From JBQLZO01 sp052168315 (GTDB lineage: Bacteria > Planctomycetota > Phycisphaerae > Phycisphaerales > UBA1924), in the NCBI GenBank assembly GCA_052168315.1, contig JBQLZO010000061.1, forward strand, positions 1 to 21,296: 21,296 nt of DNA, given 5' to 3'. Below the pieces are notes generated by a model. That model had not been told where the DNA came from. It did no database searches and saw only the letters and a list, made by a program, of their open reading frames with translations. Below, piece by piece: positions 15,284 through 21,275 of the stretch (its first letter is position 1; every line of letters starts with the position of its first letter). A program made the translations under genes and the position numbers.

Positions 15284-15868
15284 CTAAAAGATCCAGTCAT
15301 TGTTATTGGGATCCCAGGTCGGATTGACAGGCATCGTGCTGGGAGGGCCTTGTGGACCGGTTGGCCATGGCATCGGTTGCCCCATCAGCGCAGTGCAGTC
15401 GGTTGTTGCTCTGCAGGCTTTGAGAGCGTGGCACATTGCCAGCCAAGCCCAATCGACCGGCTGAACACATTGTTTGTCACTATCACCTCCGTCACACGCG
15501 CTTTCGCACTTGACATGAATTTCGATCACCTCTTTCAAACAAGAATTTCTGCGATTGCGAATGCCGAGAACACCCCTTGAGCAGGTCATACACAAGAGTC
15601 TAGCGACATCCAGCAGGGCTAAGCAACGTTCGTTACAGTCAAGATTATACCAAGGATTGTCAACGCCCGGGCCAATCGGCCAGTACCAATACGGCACCCC
15701 CTCTTTCTGGTCAAACCAAGGCCTTGGGTGAAGAATAGGATTCCAATCGCACGATGAATGATGGGGCGGGGCTTCGTCAGGAATCGGGCGAATATTTCCT
15801 GGATCAGGTGGAAAAGGACAATTATTAGGAATCGGCTGTTGTACCTGAGCGTGATCGCCACCACCCAT
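15284..15868 (-). CDS. Cysteine-rich RHS C-terminal tip, severed from the core by an in-frame TAG
   Basis: A 194-residue frame starting with an ATG at 15868 that has no ribosome binding site. It is exactly in phase with the RHS core upstream: the core's TAG (15893-15895) is followed by eight sense codons and then this ATG, so read-through would give one continuous protein. The N-terminal half is rich in Pro and Trp (PNNCPFPPDPGNIRPIPDE, VPYWYWPIGPGVD). The C-terminal half holds many cysteines in helical-looking sequence (DCNERCLALLDVARLLCMTC, KCESACDGG, HALKACRATTDC). Position and composition match the variable, AT-rich tip of RHS proteins, which often carries a toxin or adhesive domain; no known toxin motif was recognised. 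It may be translated only by read-through, by coupling, or not at all. Confidence 0.6.
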   Translation of the reverse strand: MGGGDHAQVQQPIPNNCPFPPDPGNIRPIPDEAPPHHSSCDWNPILHPRPWFDQKEGVPYWYWPIGPGVDNPWYNLDCNERCLALLDVARLLCMTCSRGVLGIRNRRNSCLKEVIEIHVKCESACDGGDSDKQCVQPVDWAWLAMCHALKACRATTDCTALMGQPMPWPTGPQGPPSTMPVNPTWDPNNNDWIF

Positions 15869-15892
15869 AATGGGTTGCGTATGCCCAAGTGA

Positions 15893-16558
15893 CTAGAAAG
15901 GATTTAGGATTAAGTTTCCCTGACCACAATGTGAACTCATGCACAACCCCATCGGATCCGCCCCACTGACCCCATTCCCCCTGGCATACGCGTACACATT
16001 GGCCCCATCCACGAACCCCATCGGGTCCCGGCTCATGAAGCGCCCCAGGTCCCCCGAGTACCAGCGGTTCCGCATCACGATCAGGGCGTGGTTGAGGTCC
16101 GAGTGGGTGTGCCCGGTGAGGCCCAGGCGGTGCCCGCCGGCGGTGCGGGAGCTCGGGTTGAACGACAGCGCGTTGTGCCCCAGCGTGTCCCCGAAGGCGC
16201 CGTTGGCGATCGCCAGGTCGCCCGCGTCCACATCGCCATCCAGATCCAGATCGAAGCGGACCGCGTAGGACCCGCTGATGGCGCTGAGGATGGCCCCGGT
16301 GTCGTTGGAGTCGGTGATGCCGTTGCCATCCACATCCCCGAGCGGGATGCCGAACGGCGAGCCGGTGTCGGTGTACCGCGCGTGCTGGACCATCGCGCCG
16401 GCATCATCGAGGATCACGACGATGTCGGAGCGGAAGTTCTGGAGGTAGTAATGACGCTCATCGAGCGATGATCCCGCCGCCGCGGTCCAGCCGGCCGAGG
16501 TGTTCTTGTCGCGGAAGGCCACGGAATCAATATACGACGCCGAGCCCAGGGCGTTCAA
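15893..16558 (-). pseudogene. RHS-repeat core domain fragment with dockerin-like insertion (5' truncated)
   Basis: Only the last 221 codons of an RHS protein remain. Visible are a core strand (RHYYLQNFRSDIVVILDDAG, then HARYTDTGSPFGIP) and the RHS-associated core end (NRWYSGDLGRFMSRDPMGFV, then ANVYAYARGNGVSGADPMGL). Between them sit two dockerin-like calcium loops (DVDGNGITDSNDTGAI and DLDGDVDAGDLAIANGAFG). No start with a ribosome binding site exists: the frame begins at a TTG and merges upstream into low-complexity proline-rich codons, while intact RHS proteins usually have many hundreds of residues before this point. The frame ends 18 residues after DPMGL at a TAG, beyond which the tip continues in phase. 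I therefore read it as a decayed gene or a displaced RHS end cassette. Confidence 0.78.
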
Positions 16559-16800
16559 GGCTTTTGTGCGATGGCGCTGGGTTGTGCTGGGTTTCTGGTG
16601 TGATTTGGGGGTTGAGGGTGCCGAGGGGTGTTGGTGTGGTGGGTGGGGGTGGGGTGTCGGCGGTGCGGTGCAGGGGAGGTTTCCCCTGCAACCCCTCTTG
16701 AAGAGTGGGCGCGTCGGGACCGCGTCTTGGGGTTGGGGGTGGCGTGGGGAGGAGGGGATGCTGGTGCTCCGCCTCGTTGATGCTGTTGTGTGGGATTCCT

Positions 16801-16824
16801 CCGCCCCTGCCGGGGCGGGGTTTT
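16801..16824 (+). terminator. GC-rich hairpin followed by GGTTTT
   Basis: CCGCCCC (16801-16807) and GGGGCGG (16812-16818) form a perfect 7-bp stem with a 4-base loop, followed by GGTTTT. It resembles a Rho-independent terminator on the plus strand, though no plus-strand gene ends nearby; it may be part of a dispersed repeat or a remnant. Confidence 0.45.
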
Positions 16825-17007
16825 GCGTCGGGCTTGGTTCGGCGGGTTGCGCTTGGCCCGCGTTGCGGGCGGCGCTTCACCCGGCGCTGCAGGGCTTCGG
16901 CCCGTTGGGGCGGCGAGAGGGGGCGCGAGGTTGGGGAGGCGCTTGTTGGGGCGAGTGGAGGGGCGGGGTTGTGCGCGCGGGGTTGGTTGTGTCTGGCGAA
17001 CAAGAGA

Positions 17008-17034
17008 AGACACCGGTCGGAGACCGGTGCCACC
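17008..17034. repeat. REP-like palindromic element, copy 3
   Basis: The 27-base block is identical to 11714-11740: stem CACCGGTC and GACCGGTG at 17011-17029, loop GGA, tail CCACC. It lies 16 bases beyond the stop codon of the phosphohexomutase gene, so it is in the 3' untranslated region of that gene. Confidence 0.82.
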
Positions 17035-17050
17035 GAAGAGCGGGGGTTGG

Positions 17051-18580
17051 TCAGTTGATGGCGGCTTCGGCCTGGTTGAGGAGGCTGTTGGCCTGGTCGG
17101 GGGTTGGGGCTTCGGCGATGAGGCGGATGATGGGTTCGGTGTTGGATCCTCGGATGTGGATCCATGCGTGCTGGGGGGCGGTGTGGCGTGCGTCGGCGGA
17201 GGAGGATTGGGGTTGGGTGGAGTTGGGAGGGGATGGGGATGAGTTGGGGGGGGGGAGTTGGAGGTCGATTCGGAGGCCGTCGGTGGTGTTGTGGTTGGCG
17301 TTGGGGAAGGCGGATTGGATGTTGTTGAGGATGGTGGTGAGGGGCGCGGCGGGGATGGCGCGTTTGCGTTTGACGATGGCGTAGGCGGGGATGTCCGCGA
17401 TGATGCGTGAGAGGGGCTGAGCGCGGGCGGTGAGGAGGGCGAGGGTGAGGGCCATGGCGGCGATGGAGTCTCTGATGAGTCCGACGGCGGGCCAGATGAC
17501 GCCGCCGTTGCCCTCGCCGCCGATGGCGGCGTTGTGGTGGAGCATGGCTTCGACGAGGTTTGCCTCGCCGACGGGGGTTCTGAGGACCGTTGCGCCGAAG
17601 CGTGCGGCGATGTCGTCGATCATGCGGCTGGTGGAGAGGTTGGCCGCGAGGGTGGGTTTGGCGCCGGGGGGGAGGCGTTCGAGCAGGGCGAGGGCGGCGA
17701 GGATGAGGGTGTATTCCTCGCCGATGTAGCGCGCGTTCTCATCGAGGATGGCGAGGCGGTCGGCATCCGGGTCCTGGGCGAAGGCGATGGCGGCGCGGGC
17801 CTCGGTGATGTGCGGGCCCATCCATGCGAGGTTGTCTTCGGTGGGTTCGGGCGTGTGGGGGAAGACGCCGGAGGGGTTGTCGTGGAGGTGGATGAGGTTG
17901 CAGTTGAGCGATTCGAGGAGGATGCGCGCGGGGCGGGCGCCGGAGGCGTTGATGGAGTTGACGAGGACGGTGTGGTTGGCATCGCGGATGTGGTCGAGGT
18001 TGTAGAGGTTGGAGAGTTGTTCGAGGACGCGGGCGACATGGATCTCGTCGGCGTCGGTGCGGGTGGTGATGTCGGGGATGCGGTCGGCGGGCTGCCAGAT
18101 GGTGGTGGAAGGGCTGGGGTTGTGGAAGCGTTGGATGAGCTGTTCGGCATCGCGCGGTGTGGGGGCGTGGGCATCGCGGGTGATGGGTTTGAGGCCGTTC
18201 CACTGCGCGGGGTTGTGGCTGGCGGTGATGACGAGTCCGGCGTCGGCGCCCAGGTGGGTGACCATGACGCCGGCGGTGGGTGTGGTGGCGACGCCGAGGT
18301 CGACGACGCGGCATCCGGCGGCGGCGAGGGATCCGGCGGCGGCTGCGGCGATGGCGTGTCCGGCGGCGCGGCCATCGCGGGCGAGGATGACGAGGGGTGG
18401 TTGGGCGTCGGGCCTGGGCGCGATTCCCTGCGCGAATGCGGCGACGAATCGGGCGATGGTGATGGGCGTGAGCGATGCTCCGACGATGCCTCGGCAGCCG
18501 CTGATGGAGAGCATGAGGGGGGCGGCGTTCGCGGAGGCTGAGGTGGCTGGGGCGGTGTTGGAGGGGGTGTCGGCGGGCAT
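17051..18580 (-). CDS. Phosphohexomutase (phosphoglucosamine / phosphomannomutase, alpha-D-PHM superfamily)
   Basis: A 509-residue enzyme moving a phosphate between the 1- and 6-positions of a hexose phosphate for cell-envelope sugar supply. The active-site serine is Ser121 in ITASHNPAQWNGLK. The metal loop is DPDADR (270-275). The sugar loop is GEGNGG (355-360), a form also seen in archaeal-type mutases. The phosphate-binding loop is RGSNTEP (477-483). GlmM is the likeliest role but substrate cannot be fixed. Unusual is an extra Pro/Ser/Asn/Gln-rich stretch (about 443-470) between GLRIDL and AWIHIRGSNTEP, where relatives have only a short turn. The ATG at 18580 is chosen because TATCAT lies 7 bases upstream and longer frames run into the divergent gene. 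It is divergent from the PTPS-like gene with only 54 bases between starts. Confidence 0.92.
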   Translation of the reverse strand: MPADTPSNTAPATSASANAAPLMLSISGCRGIVGASLTPITIARFVAAFAQGIAPRPDAQPPLVILARDGRAAGHAIAAAAAGSLAAAGCRVVDLGVATTPTAGVMVTHLGADAGLVITASHNPAQWNGLKPITRDAHAPTPRDAEQLIQRFHNPSPSTTIWQPADRIPDITTRTDADEIHVARVLEQLSNLYNLDHIRDANHTVLVNSINASGARPARILLESLNCNLIHLHDNPSGVFPHTPEPTEDNLAWMGPHITEARAAIAFAQDPDADRLAILDENARYIGEEYTLILAALALLERLPPGAKPTLAANLSTSRMIDDIAARFGATVLRTPVGEANLVEAMLHHNAAIGGEGNGGVIWPAVGLIRDSIAAMALTLALLTARAQPLSRIIADIPAYAIVKRKRAIPAAPLTTILNNIQSAFPNANHNTTDGLRIDLQLPPPNSSPSPPNSTQPQSSSADARHTAPQHAWIHIRGSNTEPIIRLIAEAPTPDQANSLLNQAEAAIN

Positions 18581-18587
18581 GGGGGCG

Positions 18588-18593
18588 ATGATA
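18588..18593 (-). promoter_or_regulatory. -10-like element TATCAT, leaderless spacing
   Basis: On the minus strand TATCAT ends 7 bases before the ATG at 18580, so transcription would start at or next to the start codon. No Shine-Dalgarno sequence fits in that space. Confidence 0.5.
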
Positions 18594-18622
18594 GCGCGGG
18601 GGGTGCGATGTGCGGGGTGGTG

Positions 18623-18628
18623 TATGCT
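18623..18628 (+). promoter_or_regulatory. -10-like element TATGCT, leaderless spacing
   Basis: TATGCT ends 6 bases before the ATG at 18635. Together with the opposite element at 18588-18593 it makes a compact divergent promoter of about 54 bases. Confidence 0.5.
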
Positions 18629-18634
18629 GGTGCG

Positions 18635-19033
18635 ATGAGCGGGAAGCGGTATGCGATTGAGGTTGGGTGTGAGTTCTGCGCAGCGCATGCGATCGTGATC
18701 GGTGGGGTGCGCGAGCGGGTGCACGGGCATAACTGGCGGGTGCTGGTGGTGCTGGGCGGTGATGCGCTGGATGGGGATGGATTGTTGCTGGACTTCCATG
18801 CGGCCGAGGGGGCGCTGCGGGGGTTGGTGAAGGAGTTTGAGAATGGGGATCTGAACGCGTGCGCGGCGTTGTCTGGGGTGAATCCGACGGCGGAGCGTGT
18901 GGCGGAGTTCATCGGGGAGGGGATGTCGCGGTGGTTGGCGGGATCGGGGGCGACGGGTGTTGTGGTGGAGTCGGTGCGGGTGACGGAGGCGCCGGGGTGC
19001 GCGGCGTGGTATCGCCCGGGGGGCGCTGGGTGA
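18635..19033 (+). CDS. PTPS/QueD-family protein with replaced catalytic triad (PTPS-III-like)
   Basis: A 132-residue single-domain T-fold protein of the 6-pyruvoyl-tetrahydropterin synthase family. The three zinc ligands are kept: His18 in FCAAH, and His30 and His32 in VHGHNW. The catalytic Cys that precedes HGH in QueD is missing; Glu27 (RERVHGH) stands three residues before the first His, as in PTPS-III enzymes that make 6-hydroxymethyl-dihydropterin and stand in for FolB in folate synthesis. The family Asp-His pair (LDHHYLND in E. coli QueD) also reads FENGDLNA here. The C-terminal VTEAPGC region is normal. PTPS-III is the best match, but loss of Asp-His leaves activity uncertain. The ATG at 18635 follows TATGCT by 6 bases; an in-frame ATG at 18608 would overlap the promoter. 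It is followed after 45 bases by the glycosyltransferase-like gene. Confidence 0.85.
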   Translation: MSGKRYAIEVGCEFCAAHAIVIGGVRERVHGHNWRVLVVLGGDALDGDGLLLDFHAAEGALRGLVKEFENGDLNACAALSGVNPTAERVAEFIGEGMSRWLAGSGATGVVVESVRVTEAPGCAAWYRPGGAG

Positions 19034-19065
19034 GGGTGGATGGGTGTGTGTGGAGGGGCGGGCGT

Positions 19066-19071
19066 TAGACT
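19066..19071 (+). promoter_or_regulatory. -10-like element TAGACT, leaderless spacing
   Basis: TAGACT ends 7 bases before the ATG at 19079. The same hexamer occurs at 4052 and 9798, there with longer leaders. Confidence 0.5.
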
Positions 19072-19078
19072 GGGGCGG

Positions 19079-20266
19079 ATGTCATCATCATCACCGGGTG
19101 GATCGACGAGGACGGTGTTTCATGTGCTGGACTGGCGCGATGGCGGGCCGGTGGTGGCGTGGTCGATCGGCGCGCTGATGCGGCATGCGGTGGCGGGTGA
19201 GCGGCACCGGGTGGTGTTCGTGGGGAGCGATGAGGAATTGGGGCGTGCACGGGTGTGGCTGGGTGGTGGTGGGGATGGAGACGATGTGGTTTCGGTGGTG
19301 GTTCCGCGGCTGACTCGTTCGGCGGTGCGGGGGTGTGTGGCCGATGGTGGTGGTGGGGATGTGGTGCTGGCGTGGTCGGGTGGGGCGCTGCGGCGGTGTT
19401 TTGATTGGGGTGGGCGCGGGGGCGGGCGGGTGAAGGGGTTGCTGGGGCGGCGGGTGGATGGCGGGATGCGCGGGCGGGGTTGGTTGGTGCGCGCGGCGGA
19501 GGGTGGGTGTGTGGCGTTTGGTTCGGAGTGGGCGCGTGCGGGGAGCGGGATGGATGGGGGGGCGCCGGTGTTGCCGCTGCCAGCGCCGATGGTGGGCGCG
19601 GGGGATGCGCGGCGGGATCGGGGTTGGATGGGGCTTGAGGATGCGGATCGTCGGTTTGTGATTGCGGGGGTTGGGTGGCCGGGGAGGGATGTGTGCGCTT
19701 CGCGGGTGTCGTATATCTGCGGCGTGCTGGCGATCGGCGGGCATGATGGGGCGGCGATCGTGCCGTGCGATGCGTCGGATCTTGGTCGTGCGACGCTGTT
19801 CGCGCATCGTCATGACGATGCGTGGGCGGTGTTCGCGTGCGATGGGAGCGATGCGCGGTTCGTGTCGTGCGCGGATGTGGCGCTGTGGTGCGGGCATGGG
19901 GGCGCGACGCGGGCGGCGTGCGGGACGCTGCCGGATGGGGTGCGTTCGCGTCGTTGCGTGCCGCTGGCGGAGTCGCTGCTGCTGCCGCTGGCGCTGGGGA
20001 TTCCGGTGGTGAGCGAGCGGGTTCCTGCGACGGCGGAGCTGCTGGGGGCCGGCGCGGGTGATGATGGCGGGGAGGGTGATGGGGATGTGGGGTGGCTGAC
20101 GCCGGCGGAGGATCGGCTGGCGATGGACCGGCGGGTGTACAGCGTGATGGTGGATCCGGCGGGGGCGCGGGCGCGTCAGGGGGCGCGGGCGGCGGGGATC
20201 CTGCGATCGCGGGATGGGGCGCGGTTCGCGGAGCGGGTGCGGGCGTGGTTGTGGGATGGGGTGTGA
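19079..20266 (+). CDS. Glycosyltransferase-like protein (GT-B fold, probably GT4-like)
   Basis: A 395-residue protein without signal or membrane segments. The C-terminal part shows the pattern of retaining GT-B enzymes: CVPLAESLLLPLALGIPVVS followed by ERVPATAELLGAG, equivalent to the EAMAxGxPVVAT...PEL block that binds the sugar nucleotide. A beta strand and glycine turn begin the second domain (RRFVIAGVGWPGRD). The N-terminal half is Gly/Arg-rich and poorly conserved-looking, typical of very high GC codon drift, and the lysine/arginine phosphate contacts usual in the family are not obvious. It could be a divergent or degenerate enzyme. The start at 19079 is supported by TAGACT 7 bases upstream. 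It converges on the aldehyde-dehydrogenase-like gene, with a REP-like hairpin between them. Confidence 0.65.
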   Translation: MSSSSPGGSTRTVFHVLDWRDGGPVVAWSIGALMRHAVAGERHRVVFVGSDEELGRARVWLGGGGDGDDVVSVVVPRLTRSAVRGCVADGGGGDVVLAWSGGALRRCFDWGGRGGGRVKGLLGRRVDGGMRGRGWLVRAAEGGCVAFGSEWARAGSGMDGGAPVLPLPAPMVGAGDARRDRGWMGLEDADRRFVIAGVGWPGRDVCASRVSYICGVLAIGGHDGAAIVPCDASDLGRATLFAHRHDDAWAVFACDGSDARFVSCADVALWCGHGGATRAACGTLPDGVRSRRCVPLAESLLLPLALGIPVVSERVPATAELLGAGAGDDGGEGDGDVGWLTPAEDRLAMDRRVYSVMVDPAGARARQGARAAGILRSRDGARFAERVRAWLWDGV

Positions 20267-20311
20267 GGTCGGCGGATTCGTTCCAGAACCAACGAGTGAG
20301 GATGCGTAGGA

Positions 20312-20335
20312 GACGGGCCGGAGGCCCATCCCACC
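20312..20335. repeat. REP-like palindromic element, divergent copy 4
   Basis: GGGCC, loop GGA, GGCCC form the core stem, extended by two more pairs around one mismatch, and preceded by GGAGAC and followed by CCCACC. The GAGAC lead, GGA loop and CCACC tail are shared with copies 1 and 3 although the stem bases differ. It lies between two convergent gene ends. Confidence 0.6.
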
Positions 20336-20363
20336 GAGATTGGGAAGGTTCTGGAGTGACCTG

Positions 20364-21263
20364 TCAGACGCGGGCGGGGTGCCAGATGGTCTTGAACTCG
20401 ACGGCGGGCTCGATGCATGCGGGGGACTCGCAGGCGCGGGGGCTGAGCCAGTCATCCTCGGCGATGGTTCGGACGGTGACACGCTTGAGGTTCTCGGCGG
20501 CGCCGTCGCGGAGGGCCTTAGTGGTGGCGGAGTCCATGTTGGCGGCGATGATGGCGTCGATGTCGCGGTGCGATGCGATCCAGGGGATGAGTTCGGCGCG
20601 CTGGGCGGTGAGGAGGTTGATGACGCCGGGGGGGACATCGGCGGTGTTGCAGGCTTCGGCGAGGATGGCGGCTGGGACGGGGTGGGCGTCGGAGACGATG
20701 GCGATGGTGGTGTTTCCGACGGCGATGGCGGGGGCGAGGAGAGTGATCAGCGCGAGGAGGGCGGGGGTGTCGGGGGTGACGATGGCGGTGAGGCCGACGG
20801 GCTCGGGGATGGTGAAGTTGTGGTATGGGCCGGCGACGGGGTTCTGGCAGCCGAGGACCTGGGCGAACTTGTCGGCCCAACCTGCGAAGGCGACGAGTCG
20901 GTCGACGGCGGCGGAGATCTCGTCGTCCGGGGTGAGCGGGCAGCCGGTGGGGTTGTCGGTGGGGCGTGTGGTGAGGGGGATGGCGTCGCGGAACTCGGCG
21001 CGTTTGCCTTCGATCATCTCGGCCATGCGGTAGAGGATCTGGGCGCGGTTGTAGGCATCGCGGGCGGCCCATGCGGGCTGGGCAGCGCGGGCGGCCTCGA
21101 CGGCGGCGCGGAGGTCCTTGCGGGAGGCGTGGGCGACATAGGCGGCGGGGGACTTGGCGCCGGGCGCGTGGACGGGGATGGCGCGGCCGGACTCGGAGCG
21201 GGGGTACTGGGCGTTGATGAAGAGCTTGTGGGTCTTGATGATGGGGAGGCGGTCTGGGGACAT
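20364..21263 (-). CDS. Short aldehyde-dehydrogenase-like protein, apparently non-catalytic
   Basis: A 299-residue protein matching the N-terminal NAD-binding part of aldehyde dehydrogenases: RAAVEAARAAQPAWAARDAY, ILYRMAEMIEGKRAEFRDAI, and the strand PVGLTAIVTPDTPALLALIT followed by AIAVGNTTIAI. Typical enzymes have about 480 residues and PWNFP where this has TPDTP, so the oxyanion-hole Asn is missing; the catalytic Cys and general-base Glu region is also absent. It ends naturally with FKTIWHPARV and a TGA, not at a broken edge, so it may be a stable partner or regulatory paralogue of a full enzyme, possibly encoded just outside the right edge. The ATG at 21263 follows TATCCT by 6 bases. A pseudogene with a shifted tail is the alternative. 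Confidence 0.78.
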   Translation of the reverse strand: MSPDRLPIIKTHKLFINAQYPRSESGRAIPVHAPGAKSPAAYVAHASRKDLRAAVEAARAAQPAWAARDAYNRAQILYRMAEMIEGKRAEFRDAIPLTTRPTDNPTGCPLTPDDEISAAVDRLVAFAGWADKFAQVLGCQNPVAGPYHNFTIPEPVGLTAIVTPDTPALLALITLLAPAIAVGNTTIAIVSDAHPVPAAILAEACNTADVPPGVINLLTAQRAELIPWIASHRDIDAIIAANMDSATTKALRDGAAENLKRVTVRTIAEDDWLSPRACESPACIEPAVEFKTIWHPARV

Positions 21264-21269
21264 GTGGTG

Positions 21270-21275
21270 AGGATA
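21270..21275 (-). promoter_or_regulatory. -10-like element TATCCT, leaderless spacing
   Basis: On the minus strand TATCCT ends 6 bases before the ATG at 21263. It is the fourth gene in a row with such an element next to its start codon. Confidence 0.5.

Larger units (their letters stand above)
16559..17050. other. Low-complexity G/T-skewed spacer
   Basis: About 490 bases between the RHS fragment and the phosphohexomutase gene. It starts with G/T-rich tracts (16575-16680), continues through a terminator-like hairpin (16801-16824), and ends with a REP-like element. Overlapping open frames give only Pro/Arg/Thr strings on the minus strand and Gly/Arg/Trp strings on the plus strand. I support no gene here. 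Confidence 0.6.

Noticed and set aside
15895..15895. General TAG recoding (for example a pyrrolysine-like code) to explain the split RHS gene
   Set aside because: TAG serves as the normal stop of the transposase, the AT-rich exported protein and the RHS tip, so only a local event is plausible.
17534..18541. A 335-codon plus-strand open frame opposite the phosphohexomutase
   Set aside because: Gly/Asp/Val repeats typical of an antisense shadow; the minus-strand enzyme has all its active-site loops.
19091..20638. A 515-codon minus-strand open frame over the glycosyltransferase-like gene
   Set aside because: Pro/His/Arg-rich product with no recognisable features; the plus-strand frame has a GT-B type motif and a promoter-like start.
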